Source: Spirochaetales bacterium
GTDB taxonomy: Bacteria; Spirochaetota; Spirochaetia; Sphaerochaetales; Sphaerochaetaceae
DNA length: 57,753 nucleotides
Assembly (NCBI GenBank): GCA_012523305.1
Contig: JAAYIV010000108.1
Coordinates: forward strand, 1 to 57,753
Direction of reading: 5' to 3'
In this document: one piece after another, positions 25,732 through 35,272 of the stretch
How positions within the stretch are numbered: position 1 is the stretch's first letter
How the letters are laid out: every line of letters begins with the position of its first letter
The notes under the pieces: generated by a model
Database searches by the model: none
What the model was told of the DNA's origin: nothing
Seen by the model: the letters and a program-made list of their open reading frames with translations, nothing else
Made by a program: the position numbers and the translations under genes

Positions 25732-26479
25732 CAAACCGGTAATGACAGCTGAAGAGCTCGAACAAAAATTGCAGGAATTATGGGTGTTAGAAGAGGACTT
25801 GAAAAGTTATGTCCTGGACGAACCTGCCCGGCAAGTGCCTACCATGACTTCCGTCGTAGAAAAACTTTCGCCGCTCACTTTTATCAATAAAGATGATGAA
25901 ATTATTAGCTGTTCTCTTAGCCAATTAGAGCTCAAGGTCGCTGGCTGCACACGATGTAAACTTGCAACAACCCGACGAAACGCTGTCGTGGGAGAAGGAG
26001 TTGTCCCAGCTGAAGTAATGGTTATCGGCGAAGGCCCTGGTGCGGATGAGGATGCCACGGGAAAGCCTTTTGTGGGTAAAGCAGGCCAATATTTGGACAG
26101 ATGGCTCGCTTCGATCAGTCTTTCGCGTGATAAGAACGTTTATATCGCAAATATCGTAAAATGCAGGCCTCCCGGGAACAGAGATCCTGAAAGTGATGAA
26201 GTATCGTCTTGCATGCCGTATTTGAAACGTCAGATTGAACTGATACGGCCACATGCGATTCTGTGCCTTGGCAGGATAGCTGCCCATAATCTTCTCGGAA
26301 ACACGGATACATTGCATCAACTACGTAACCGATGGTTCCGTTATGAATCGGTTCCCCTGATCGTTACCTATCACCCGAGTGCGGTGTTGCGCAACCAATC
26401 TCTCAGAGCTCCCGTATGGGAAGACTTGAAACGACTTGCAAATTTATTACACATCGAGCTTCCTGGAAAAGCAAGGTGA
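25721..26479 (+). CDS. Uracil-DNA glycosylase, family 4-like (Fe-S)
   Basis: 252 residues. Removes uracil from DNA. Active-site motif GEGPGADEDATGKPFVGKAGQ and the closing VTYHPSAVLRN. Four cysteines of the [4Fe-4S] site are present: CTRC in VAGCTRCKLA, C in IVKCRPPGNRDP and C in SSCMPYLKRQ. The N-terminal 70 residues are an acidic extension before the domain. Same strand and overlapping frame as truA; priA follows within 5 bp. Confidence 0.92.
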   Translation: MINDKPVMTAEELEQKLQELWVLEEDLKSYVLDEPARQVPTMTSVVEKLSPLTFINKDDEIISCSLSQLELKVAGCTRCKLATTRRNAVVGEGVVPAEVMVIGEGPGADEDATGKPFVGKAGQYLDRWLASISLSRDKNVYIANIVKCRPPGNRDPESDEVSSCMPYLKRQIELIRPHAILCLGRIAAHNLLGNTDTLHQLRNRWFRYESVPLIVTYHPSAVLRNQSLRAPVWEDLKRLANLLHIELPGKAR

Positions 26480-26483
26480 TGCG

Positions 26484-28463
26484 ATGTTTGTGCATGTATT
26501 GTTAAACACACCATTGACAAGAGAATTTACCTATGACGTTCCCGAAGGCATACAAGCTGAAATTGGCATGCGGTGCATCGTGCCATTTGGAAATCGCGAA
26601 GTAACCGCATACATCGTTGGTGTAGCTTCTCATATGCACGACACTTCATTCGAAATAAAACCTATCAAACGACTTATCGATAAACAACCGATTTTTTCGA
26701 GCGATTTAGTCCGATTGGCGTATTGGATGAGTAAGTTTTATCTCTGTAGTCCTGGAGAAGCTCTTTCGACCATGATACCGGGCGGACGGCGTGATGCAGG
26801 TATTCCCCCATTTGTCTTGGCGGATGATTTTTCACAGATTGAAGATGCCGATTTAAGCAATGAACAGAAACAAGCGATAGATTTGATTACCAATGGGCAA
26901 AGCAGTTTGCATTATCTTTACGGGATTACAGGATCAGGTAAAAGCGAAGTGTTTCTCAGAGTCACCCAACACGTGATCGATCAGAAGAAACAGGTTATCT
27001 ATCTGGTCCCTGAAATTACGCTGACCCATCAGTTGGCCGGCCAAGTTCTCAACAGATTCAAGGGGAGGGTCGCTATCCTCCATTCCGGACTAACTCCTTC
27101 GCAACGACTCGCAGAATGGCGAAAGATTAAAAATGGCGAAGTCGATTTGGCTATAGGAGCACGTAGTGCCGTATTTGCTCCGTTCGATCGATTAGGAATG
27201 ATCATCATCGATGAAGAGCATGAAAATTCTTATAAAGCGGGCAATACTCCGAGGTATCATGCCCGCCAGGTAGCCCAATATCGGGTTTCAATACACGGAG
27301 CGTTATTGCTTATGGGAAGTGCGACTCCATCGTTGGAGGCTTGGCAAATGATGGTTGAAGGCCAAGTGATGAGACATGATTTGTCTACTCGAGTCGCGGG
27401 AGGAGTCCTTCCATCGGTGTCTATCGTGAATATGCAAGCTGAACAAAGGACGCTTTCACATAAGCTGCTTGGTATGATGGACGAAGTTCTTTCGAGGAAG
27501 AAACAGGTGATTCTATTTCTAAACCGCCGTGGCTTTTCATATTTTTTCCATTGCAAATATTGCGGATTTGAGATGACCTGTCCCCATTGTTCTGTTGCCT
27601 TGACCTTCCATAAAGAGCTGAACAAGATGGTATGTCATTATTGCGGTCACAGGCAACAACCGATAAGTGTATGTCCGGAGTGTTCTTCCGTGGATGTCGG
27701 TTATTCAGGATTTGGAATCGAAATGGTCGAACAGGAAGTACGCAGTAGCTTCCCATACGCATCAATTGCTCGCCTCGATACCGATATCGCGCATGAAAAA
27801 GGGATTATGGCATCTGTTCTCGATGATTTTAAACAGGGGAAGATCGATATCCTGCTGGGGACGCAGATGGTTGCAAAAGGATTGAATTTCCCATTGGTTG
27901 AGTTAGTGGGCATCGTCAATGCGGATAGTTCTCTTAACCTTCCCGATTTCAGAGCACAAGAACGTGCCTTTTCACTTATCGTACAAGTGAGCGGACGAGC
28001 AGGCCGTTTTAACAACAAAGGGAAAGTACTTGTCCAAACATTCAGGTCGGATAACCCTGCGGTGGCTTTTGCAACAAGTGGTCAACACCAACAGTTCTAT
28101 GATCAGGAATTGGCAGCACGCAAAGCTGCCCGATTTCCACCATTTTCACGTCTTATTAATTTTACCGTCCGATCGGCCAGTAAGGAAAAAGCTCGTATTG
28201 AGATAGAGAAAATCGCTCAAATCGCACTTACAGCGATCTCGCATCTGGAACAAACACATGCGATTGTTTCCGAGCTACCGGAAATTGTTGGGTATGCTCC
28301 GTGTCCTTTGGAAAAAATTGCAGGAAACTGGCGTCAGCATCTGGTTCTACGTGGGAATCATGTTTCAAATCTCTTACGTGTCGCAGGCTGGATTCACAGC
28401 CATTACAAAGCTCCGTCGAGAGTGTATCTGGAAGTCGATGTCGATCCTCTCCAGATGCTATGA
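26484..28463 (+). CDS. priA: Primosomal protein N', replication restart helicase
   Basis: 659 residues. Restarts stalled forks by binding the fork and loading the helicase loader. It has a 3'-binding N-terminal domain (FTYDVPEGIQAEIGMRCIVPFGNR), Walker A GITGSGKSE, the DEEH box, and zinc fingers CKYCGFEMTCPHC and CHYCG...CPEC. The helicase motifs QMVAKGLNFP and QVSGRAGR follow. The ATG at 26484 is set by AAGGTGA and by homology at the N-terminus. In many genomes priA, def and fmt are neighbours, as here. Confidence 0.96.
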   Translation: MFVHVLLNTPLTREFTYDVPEGIQAEIGMRCIVPFGNREVTAYIVGVASHMHDTSFEIKPIKRLIDKQPIFSSDLVRLAYWMSKFYLCSPGEALSTMIPGGRRDAGIPPFVLADDFSQIEDADLSNEQKQAIDLITNGQSSLHYLYGITGSGKSEVFLRVTQHVIDQKKQVIYLVPEITLTHQLAGQVLNRFKGRVAILHSGLTPSQRLAEWRKIKNGEVDLAIGARSAVFAPFDRLGMIIIDEEHENSYKAGNTPRYHARQVAQYRVSIHGALLLMGSATPSLEAWQMMVEGQVMRHDLSTRVAGGVLPSVSIVNMQAEQRTLSHKLLGMMDEVLSRKKQVILFLNRRGFSYFFHCKYCGFEMTCPHCSVALTFHKELNKMVCHYCGHRQQPISVCPECSSVDVGYSGFGIEMVEQEVRSSFPYASIARLDTDIAHEKGIMASVLDDFKQGKIDILLGTQMVAKGLNFPLVELVGIVNADSSLNLPDFRAQERAFSLIVQVSGRAGRFNNKGKVLVQTFRSDNPAVAFATSGQHQQFYDQELAARKAARFPPFSRLINFTVRSASKEKARIEIEKIAQIALTAISHLEQTHAIVSELPEIVGYAPCPLEKIAGNWRQHLVLRGNHVSNLLRVAGWIHSHYKAPSRVYLEVDVDPLQML

Positions 28464-28507
28464 CAGCCAAGTTGACGGTACCACCATTTTATCGTTATGA
28501 TGAGCAT

Positions 28508-29014
28508 ATGTTAGATATATATACATTAGGGGACGAGGTGCTTCGCACCAAAGCCGAAAAGATAACACAATTTGACAATGCTTTATCGATTCTGGTCGAT
28601 GCGATGTTCGACTCCATGCTTGAAGCTGATGGAGTAGGGCTCGCCGCACCGCAAGTCGGTGTATCGAAACGATTGTTTGTTGTCGATACCAGAAAAGAAG
28701 GTGAACGCATTGCGTTTGTCAATCCTGAAATCATACAGATGTCACACGAGAGCATCGCCCATGAAGAGGGGTGTTTGAGTATTCCCGGAATGTATTACGA
28801 TATTACACGTCCGGCAAAAGTAACGGTCCAAGCCCAAGACGTGAACGGTAAATCTTTCGTGCTGGAAGCTTCAGGTTTATTGGCTAGGGTAATTCAACAT
28901 GAATATGACCACCTTGAGGGTGTGTTGTTTATCGATAGGATGGACGAAGAATCCCGTAAGGCTTTAATTGCCTCATATGAGCGTCGCAATAACAAGAAGA
29001 AGAAAAAGAAATAG
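28508..29014 (+). CDS. def: Peptide deformylase
   Basis: 168 residues from MLDIYTLGDEVLR. Removes the formyl group from nascent proteins. The three metal motifs are GVGLAAPQVG, EGCLSIP and QHEYDHLEG. The tail is very Lys-rich (NNKKKKKK). An ATG at 28460, overlapping the priA stop as ATGA, would add 16 residues and cannot be excluded; the family usually begins at the MLDI position. fmt starts 9 bp later. Confidence 0.93.
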   Translation: MLDIYTLGDEVLRTKAEKITQFDNALSILVDAMFDSMLEADGVGLAAPQVGVSKRLFVVDTRKEGERIAFVNPEIIQMSHESIAHEEGCLSIPGMYYDITRPAKVTVQAQDVNGKSFVLEASGLLARVIQHEYDHLEGVLFIDRMDEESRKALIASYERRNNKKKKKK

Positions 29015-29023
29015 GACATTTAC

Positions 29024-29989
29024 ATGAAATTGGGCGATCTGAAAGTAGTATTTGCCGGAAATCCGGAAATCGCCGTAGGGGCATTGGAGGCCTTGGCCTC
29101 CGTATGCGATGTCGTCGCCGTAATAACGAATCCCGATAAACCTACCGGGAGGGGCAGACATCTTGAAAGCCCTCCTGTGAAAATCGCAGCCGCGAAACTA
29201 TCTATTCCCGTACTTCAATACGATCGATTGCTGAAAGAAGCTCGTGATGAAATTCGACGATTAGCACCCGATGTATTGGTCTCTTTTGCCTGTGGTTTTT
29301 ACTTTGGTCCAAAATTTCTTTCACTGTTTCCTGTCGCATCTGTAAATATCCATCCTTCACTATTACCATGTTACAGAGGCTGTTCACCGATACAGTACAC
29401 CATACTCAATGGAGAAAAGAGCACGGGAATCACCATTCAAAGAATTGCCGCCGAACTAGATGCAGGTAATATATTGGCGGTGGAACAATGGGACCTTAAG
29501 GGACATGAGACTACTCAAAGTCTTTCGGAAGAAGTCGCACGACGTGCTGGTCCGTTGTTAGTCTCTGTATTGGATCATATCATATCAGGGACTGTGGTCG
29601 AGCAGATCCAATCAGATGACCTTGCTACTTATGCTCCGATGTTATCCAAAGACGATGCGTACATAGATTGGAATAGCAGTGTCGAAGCAATTCATTGTAA
29701 AGTGAGGGCCCTGAACCCATGGCCGAGAGCCGTAACGACCTTCGAAGGACGCCAGCTTTCCATCACTTCGGTGTGGGGGACTCTTGATCAAACCAAGAAT
29801 GAACCTTTGGCTACCCCATATGAGCCGGGAACGGTAATTGGACTCGTAAAGAATAAAGGACTCTCTGTTGCTTGCTCAGACGGACTTATATATATTGATC
29901 GAATGCAATTGGCAATGAAACGTGAGATGGACAGCGAATCGTTTGTACATGGCCATCCAAGTATCATCGGTGCAATATTAGGGCACTAA
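29024..29989 (+). CDS. fmt: Methionyl-tRNA formyltransferase
   Basis: 321 residues, standard length. Formylates initiator Met-tRNA with 10-formyl-THF. The catalytic region HPSLLPCYRGCSPIQYTILNGEKSTGITI has the expected Asn-His-Asp set (NIHPSLLP, then ELDAGNIL). The C-terminal OB domain is present (YIDWNSSVEAIHCKVRALNPWPRA...). Forms the classic def-fmt pair with the preceding gene. Confidence 0.96.
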   Translation: MKLGDLKVVFAGNPEIAVGALEALASVCDVVAVITNPDKPTGRGRHLESPPVKIAAAKLSIPVLQYDRLLKEARDEIRRLAPDVLVSFACGFYFGPKFLSLFPVASVNIHPSLLPCYRGCSPIQYTILNGEKSTGITIQRIAAELDAGNILAVEQWDLKGHETTQSLSEEVARRAGPLLVSVLDHIISGTVVEQIQSDDLATYAPMLSKDDAYIDWNSSVEAIHCKVRALNPWPRAVTTFEGRQLSITSVWGTLDQTKNEPLATPYEPGTVIGLVKNKGLSVACSDGLIYIDRMQLAMKREMDSESFVHGHPSIIGAILGH

Positions 29990-30000
29990 AGGAACTGTTA

Positions 30001-32355
30001 ATGATTGCCAAATATAGTGTGATCATACTTTTATTCTTGGCAATCGTGCTTCCACTACAAGCTGCCGAAACCGTATCTGCTACTGTGGCAGAGCTACCGG
30101 TATCGATAACCACCTATGGATTCAATATGGCTGAGCTTGACTTAACACCAAAAATCGCTTTGGTGTTATCAGGCGGAGGTGCTAGAGGCTTTGCACACCT
30201 ACCGGTTATCCGGGCAATAGAAGAACTGGGAATTCCGATAGACATGGTGGTGGGAACGAGCATGGGGGCTTTGGTAGGGGGCTTTTATGCAGCAGGTTAT
30301 TCTCCGGGTGATATAGCACGCCTGATAGAAACAAGCGACATGCTTTCCCTGTTCATAGTCTCTCCGGTTGAACGACCCCAACCCGAACCAGAACCATTAC
30401 GCACCTCACGCGATAATATATTCACCCTTTCATTCGATTCGCAAGGAGTGGGAAACGTTTCCGGGTTGTTGGGAGATCAACGAATCATGCAACTGTTGAA
30501 CGATTCTCTTTCCAAGGTTTTGGCAATAGATGATTTCGATCGGCTGGCAATCCCGTTCCGTTGTATCGCTTCTGACGCTGTAACCGGAGAGAAAGTGGTC
30601 TTTTCTTCAGGTTCGCTTGTCGAGGCTATCAGAGGGAGCATTTCCATCCCATTAATATTTACCCCTTATCCGACCGATGGTCGTTACGTCATTGATGGAG
30701 GAGTAGTCGATAATTTGCCGATTCTTGTTGCAAAAGAAGCCGGAGCTGATATCGTCATCGCTGTCGATGTGAATGCTGGAGATTATGATATCAAGACCGA
30801 AGATCTGAATTCCCTAACAGCCATGATCACTCATCTATTGGTTGTCGTTACTAAAAATACGGTCGTACACCAACTAGATCAAGCTGACGTTCTGATTACA
30901 CCCGATTTATCCAAATACGATATCATGGCTTTTACAAACGCTTCAGGAATTATTAAAGAAGGCGAGATCGCTGTTCAGGAAAAAATTGAAGAGTTACATC
31001 AGATTGTCCGACTTATCTCTGAACATAGGCCTTTACAGAAAAAGGATCCTGACCGGGTCGGACACTATTTTGATCTCCCCGATGTTTGGATTTCGACGAT
31101 TACGCATCGGATACTTCCGGGTTCTCCTGAAGATACCTATGGATTTGATCTGAAACCATTTGGAAAATTCTCCGGACTTCCGTTGGATACGAAACGTAAA
31201 TCCGAGCTTGCGAGAATATTCGAACAACTTCGTCGAGACGGTAGATATGCGACGGTTAGCTATGGATATAATGCAAGAAAAATTGACAGTCAGCAAAATG
31301 TATTAGGAAATCTTGAAATCCAAACCCGTTCGTTTCCTCCTCGGGATGCGGCCATTTCCTTCGGTGCCTTCGGTGCGTCTGGTTTCCAATGGGATGTTCA
31401 CAACAAGAGTTCATCATTATTGTTCGACCCGTCAGCGACTGTCTCCTTTAAGTATAATAATGTTGGCAATTCGGTCGATATTTTTGCCAATTTAGCCTTT
31501 GATGACGCATTCCATTCGGAAGTCGGATTTGAGGTTCCTTCTCGGCAATCACTTTATTCCACATTGTCCTTAGGGTTCTCCTCAGGAGGATTACATCCAG
31601 CAAATCTTCGCTTTTCACCGATTGATGGACATAATTCGGACAATCTCTTGAGTGCTGCTCTAGCCGGAACCTATCGGTTTTCACGATATGCAATGATAAC
31701 GGCAAAGTTTCAAACCGATATCATCTGGTACGGAGGAGACAAGAACCAACTCGTACAAAATGCAGACCAATGGTTTGTAGTACTCCCGATAATAAAACTT
31801 GAAGGAGTATATAATTCATTAAATTTTGGCCATTACCCGATGGGGGGGTTCAGGTTCGATGCTTCCGTCTGGGTCACATTGGCAGAAGAAATCCCGATGT
31901 TCAAGTTCGAATCACGGCTTAGGCATGTGATTCCTTTAGACGATAGATTTTCATGGCTCTATGACCTGCATGCCGGTGTGAGTCGGACCAGATACCCGCT
32001 CAAGAATCAATACCTTGAGTATGGTGGGTCGATGGGTATGGCTGGTTATGGTCCCCATACCTATGTGGACGAGATGGTACTGGCTCGTACTGGCCTTATC
32101 TGGAATTTCGCAGGTAGTACGTTACCATTCTTTATTAAGGCTACTGCAAGCATTGGCACTTCTTCCTCTTCGCTGTATGAGCGTCTAAGAAATTCCATTC
32201 CAATCGTGGACAGTTCTTTACTTTGGAGTAAGTTGCGTCCGATTGAAGCCGGAGTGGCGATTTCAGTAGGGTTTACCTCAAGTTTTGGTGATTTGCTCAT
32301 AGGAGTAGGGTTTGCTTCTCAATCAAAAATAACCCTTTATCTGGAGTTCATCTAA
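30001..32355 (+). CDS. Patatin-like phospholipase fused to POTRA and beta-barrel (type Vd-like)
   Basis: 784 residues. Signal peptide to about residue 20 (VLPLQA-AE). Patatin domain about 48-330: oxyanion loop SGGGARGFAH, nucleophile GTSMG and the catalytic Asp in VIDGG. Next is a POTRA-like stretch (about 355-430, GLPLDTKRKSELARIFEQLRRDGRY). The rest (about 440-784) is a surface-antigen-like barrel of alternating strands, ending SKITLYLEFI. This layout matches PlpD/FplA autotransporters, which place a lipase outside the cell. It overlaps the radical SAM gene by 1 bp (TAATG) inside a housekeeping operon. Confidence 0.88.
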   Translation: MIAKYSVIILLFLAIVLPLQAAETVSATVAELPVSITTYGFNMAELDLTPKIALVLSGGGARGFAHLPVIRAIEELGIPIDMVVGTSMGALVGGFYAAGYSPGDIARLIETSDMLSLFIVSPVERPQPEPEPLRTSRDNIFTLSFDSQGVGNVSGLLGDQRIMQLLNDSLSKVLAIDDFDRLAIPFRCIASDAVTGEKVVFSSGSLVEAIRGSISIPLIFTPYPTDGRYVIDGGVVDNLPILVAKEAGADIVIAVDVNAGDYDIKTEDLNSLTAMITHLLVVVTKNTVVHQLDQADVLITPDLSKYDIMAFTNASGIIKEGEIAVQEKIEELHQIVRLISEHRPLQKKDPDRVGHYFDLPDVWISTITHRILPGSPEDTYGFDLKPFGKFSGLPLDTKRKSELARIFEQLRRDGRYATVSYGYNARKIDSQQNVLGNLEIQTRSFPPRDAAISFGAFGASGFQWDVHNKSSSLLFDPSATVSFKYNNVGNSVDIFANLAFDDAFHSEVGFEVPSRQSLYSTLSLGFSSGGLHPANLRFSPIDGHNSDNLLSAALAGTYRFSRYAMITAKFQTDIIWYGGDKNQLVQNADQWFVVLPIIKLEGVYNSLNFGHYPMGGFRFDASVWVTLAEEIPMFKFESRLRHVIPLDDRFSWLYDLHAGVSRTRYPLKNQYLEYGGSMGMAGYGPHTYVDEMVLARTGLIWNFAGSTLPFFIKATASIGTSSSSLYERLRNSIPIVDSSLLWSKLRPIEAGVAISVGFTSSFGDLLIGVGFASQSKITLYLEFI

Positions 32356-33356
32356 TGCATGACAGGCGTTACAATGACTATGCTACGGCTCTTGAACAAA
32401 CCTATGGCGAAAAGGTGTACCGTATTGGGGTGGACGGTGGATTTTCTTGCCCGAATAGGAATGCTGACGGTAGCGGAGGTTGTTCATATTGTGATGAAAC
32501 CGGTTCGGTGGCTGTCTACCATCGAGTAAGTGAACAAAACAAAGGGTTTTGTTTCGATCCGCATAGTACGAATCCGAGAAGGCTCCCCGAAGATACAGAA
32601 GAAAGCCTTTCCAAACGTAAAGAACATCTCTTATGGCAAATCGATCGAGCGAAGATGTTCCTCGACCGAAGATATGATACAGGAGGTAGGAGTATTTACT
32701 TTCAAGCCTTCACCAGTACGTATGGGCGAATTGAAATTTTGAAACAACTTTATGATGTTGCCCTTTCTACAGGGTCTTACAGAGAATTTATCGTCAGTAC
32801 TCGTAGCGATTGCCTGCAGCTCGAAAAAATCAATTTGATTGCCAGTTATAAAGGTCAGGTAGATGCCCTTTGGGTAGAACTCGGATTGCAAAGCGGAAAT
32901 GATACGACATTGCATACCATTGCTCGTAATGAAACCGTTAACGATTTTCTTGAAGCATGTACGTTGGCCCATCGATCAGGCATACATGTATGTGCTCATA
33001 TCATTCTCGGATTACCCGGTGAATCATTCGATGAAATCGATAAGACTGCTGAGGTCTTGGTTAAAGCCGGTGTGGAAGCAGTCAAGATCCATAACCTTCA
33101 TATCGTAGCCGGCTCACGTCTGTTTGAAGAATTCAAGGCAGGGTTACTCACTGCCCCGTCTATGGAACGGCATCTCGCCTATACGATACATGTGTTACGA
33201 CGACTTCCTTTTTCTATGATAATCGAGCGTTTTACCAGTGATACACCAAAACACCGATTGGCAGCACCGAGGGATTTTGGAGATAAGCATGGCTTTGTCA
33301 GGTGCTTGAATTTAGAGATGGAACGTCTGGATGTGCGTCAGGGAGATTTGTTGTGA
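32355..33356 (+). CDS. Radical SAM protein, TIGR01212/YhcC family
   Basis: 333 residues. The cluster motif is CPNRNADGSGGCSYC, the longer CX7-8CX2C-type spacing of this family, at about residues 33-46. The family YhcC is linked to tRNA or uncharacterised modification chemistry. Typical segments: VDGGFSCPNR, IYFQAFTSTYGRIEILKQLY, WVELGLQSGNDTTLHTIARN and HIILGLPGES. The reaction is not established. The stop overlaps the VanZ-like gene by 1 bp. Confidence 0.88.
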   Translation: MHDRRYNDYATALEQTYGEKVYRIGVDGGFSCPNRNADGSGGCSYCDETGSVAVYHRVSEQNKGFCFDPHSTNPRRLPEDTEESLSKRKEHLLWQIDRAKMFLDRRYDTGGRSIYFQAFTSTYGRIEILKQLYDVALSTGSYREFIVSTRSDCLQLEKINLIASYKGQVDALWVELGLQSGNDTTLHTIARNETVNDFLEACTLAHRSGIHVCAHIILGLPGESFDEIDKTAEVLVKAGVEAVKIHNLHIVAGSRLFEEFKAGLLTAPSMERHLAYTIHVLRRLPFSMIIERFTSDTPKHRLAAPRDFGDKHGFVRCLNLEMERLDVRQGDLL

Positions 33357-33766
33357 TGCCAAGATGGTTTGTACTTTCAGCGCGAGTAGCAAGCGCCATT
33401 ATCACAATAGCAATAATATTATTTTCATTATTGCCACAACAACGAGTTTCCGATGTAATTCGGATTTTTCCGCTTAGAGACATCGGTGCTCACGCTGTCG
33501 CCTATTGTGCCTTTGGATGCTCTTGGTTCGCCACTTTCTTTCATTACGATGGTTCAAAACATAAATATTCGACAATAATCGTCTCTTTTATTGTCGTTTT
33601 GTGCGGCATTTCACTTGGTTTTGCCTTAGAGTTATTACAACCGTTGTTCGGTCGTTCGGCTGAATTCAAAGATTTGGTCGCAGATTCCATTGGAGTGGTT
33701 ACTGGTGTGGCGGTTGCCTATGGTTTCACTACATGGTATGTAAAAAATCGTGGAGAAAAAAAGTAA
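33356..33766 (+). CDS. VanZ-like membrane protein
   Basis: 136 residues with four hydrophobic helices (about 6-22, 40-58, 68-87 and 105-122). VanZ-type signs: DIGAHAVAYCAFGCSWF in the second helix region and LELLQPLFGRSAEFKDLVADSIGVVTG near the end. VanZ homologues are small inner-membrane proteins of uncertain role, in one case giving teicoplanin resistance. The ATG at 33356 overlaps the upstream TGA by 1 bp; the stop overlaps the fumarase start by 1 bp. Confidence 0.85.
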   Translation: MPRWFVLSARVASAIITIAIILFSLLPQQRVSDVIRIFPLRDIGAHAVAYCAFGCSWFATFFHYDGSKHKYSTIIVSFIVVLCGISLGFALELLQPLFGRSAEFKDLVADSIGVVTGVAVAYGFTTWYVKNRGEKK

Positions 33767-34674
33767 TGATTCGAATCGAAGATATCCGCGAACGTGTGAA
33801 AGACGGATTGCTCTCAATCTCGACAGGCTTGGAGCCATCATTGGTCGAACGCTTGCAAAAAGCGTTGGATCAAGAGCGAAGGCAATTGGATGATGTAGCA
33901 TCAAACTGCAAGAGATCCAATGCGATCAACGCAAGCATCGCCGCCTTGGAAGCAATCATGGAGAATCTGGACATTTCCGCATCGACCGGTCTTCCCATGT
34001 GCCAAGATACGGGTATGATATGGGCATGCGTAGAAATTGGTCCTGATTGTCCTGTTTCAATCGACCAGATCCAAAAAGGTTTGGAAGCCGGAATCAGTGA
34101 CGCGGTCTGTCAAGGACATTTTCGGCTTTCAGTCGTTGACGATCCGCTATTCAATAGGACCAACACGAAGACAAATTTGCCTGCGGTCGTTCATTGGATG
34201 GCTAACAGAGAAAAATTGCTATCAATACATCTTATGTTGAAAGGATTCGGATGTGAGAATTGTTCATCGGTCAGGATGCTCAATCCCACTTCGAACGAAC
34301 AGGATGTGATCGATGCTGTTAAGGACATTATGAAGACAGCCGGAGGTAAACCTTGTCCCCCGGTTGTGTTGGGTATCGGAATCGGCGGGACGATGGATCA
34401 AGCCGCACTGAATTCAAAATATGCTCTATGTAGGCAAGTAGGACAGCACCATAAAGACAAGTCGTATGCGAAATTAGAACTGGATATACTGGAAGCGGTA
34501 CAGACATTGAATATTGGTGCAGCGGGATTTGGAGGATCTGTTACTGCGTTATGGACTGCAATCGAGTACACGCCTACCCACATCGCCGGGTTGCCGGTTG
34601 CTGTATCCGTGAGCTGCTGGGCAGATAGGAACATTACCATAGAGTTCGGGGGTACCGATGGATTGGCACATTGA
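33766..34674 (+). CDS. fumA-like alpha: Fumarate hydratase class I, alpha subunit
   Basis: 302 residues, the N-terminal half of class I fumarase as a separate subunit. It carries the three Cys ligands of the catalytic [4Fe-4S] cluster: GLPMCQDTG, GFGCENCSS and GGKPCPPV. Interconverts fumarate and malate. Tartrate dehydratase has the same architecture and cannot be fully excluded. The start at 33766 (TAATG overlap) gives MIRIEDIRERV. The beta-subunit gene overlaps the end by 17 bp. An oxygen-sensitive enzyme, fitting an anaerobe. Confidence 0.9.
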   Translation: MIRIEDIRERVKDGLLSISTGLEPSLVERLQKALDQERRQLDDVASNCKRSNAINASIAALEAIMENLDISASTGLPMCQDTGMIWACVEIGPDCPVSIDQIQKGLEAGISDAVCQGHFRLSVVDDPLFNRTNTKTNLPAVVHWMANREKLLSIHLMLKGFGCENCSSVRMLNPTSNEQDVIDAVKDIMKTAGGKPCPPVVLGIGIGGTMDQAALNSKYALCRQVGQHHKDKSYAKLELDILEAVQTLNIGAAGFGGSVTALWTAIEYTPTHIAGLPVAVSVSCWADRNITIEFGGTDGLAH

Positions 34675-35179
34675 ATTACCGTTTAACCGGGAATCATTGT
34701 TAACACTGCGGGCATATGATCGGATATGGCTTTCGGGAACATTATTGGTCGGTCGTGATCAAGCGAACAAACGCTTGGTTCAGATCATCACCAACGGTGG
34801 TATGTTACCCGTATCGTTGACTGGCCAGTTATTGTATTATATGGGACCTGCGGCCACTCCACCACAGATGGCTATCGGCTCTTGTGGCCCGACAACATCC
34901 GCAAGGATGGATGCATACGTTCCCGCATTGATGGATCATGGATTGGCTGCCACCATGGGGAAAGGCCCCCGAAATCAGACGGTCGTTGAATCAATCGTCA
35001 GGCACAAAGGAATATATCTGGCAGCTTTTGGCGGATGTGGAGCTCTCTATGCCAAGAAGGTGGTTGTAGCTGAGATTATTGCCTTTGAAGATTTGGGACC
35101 TGAGGCATTGTATAGGTTGAAAGTGGAAGAATTTCCGGCAATAGTGGCAATTGATAGCCTTGGAAGCAGTGTTTATTGA
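34658..35179 (+). CDS. fumB-like beta: Fumarate hydratase class I, beta subunit
   Basis: 173 residues, the C-terminal half of the two-subunit class I fumarase. Motifs: SGTLLVGRDQANKRL, YYMGPAATPP, IGSCGPTTSARMDAY, MGKGPRNQTV, AAFGGCGALYAKKV and VEEFPAIVAIDSLG. Last member of the glpK-to-fumarase string. After it, 35180-35272 holds a short weak hairpin (GGTAAC-N6-GTTACC at 35219-35236) and the next gene's ribosome site. Confidence 0.92.
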   Translation: MDWHIELPFNRESLLTLRAYDRIWLSGTLLVGRDQANKRLVQIITNGGMLPVSLTGQLLYYMGPAATPPQMAIGSCGPTTSARMDAYVPALMDHGLAATMGKGPRNQTVVESIVRHKGIYLAAFGGCGALYAKKVVVAEIIAFEDLGPEALYRLKVEEFPAIVAIDSLGSSVY

Positions 35180-35272
35180 GCAATAATACCGATAAAGGTG
35201 AATTTTATGTAGACGTGTGGTAACTTTACCGTTACCATCGTTAGGTGGGGTTGGGGAAGAGGATGTGAGATT

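Noticed and set aside
28460-28507. Upstream ATG for peptide deformylase
   Set aside because: It overlaps the priA stop attractively, but the family N-terminus begins at 28508; kept as an alternative only.
35219-35236. GGTAAC/GTTACC hairpin after the fumarase genes as a terminator
   Set aside because: Only 6 bp, AT-rich and without a T-run; too weak to call.
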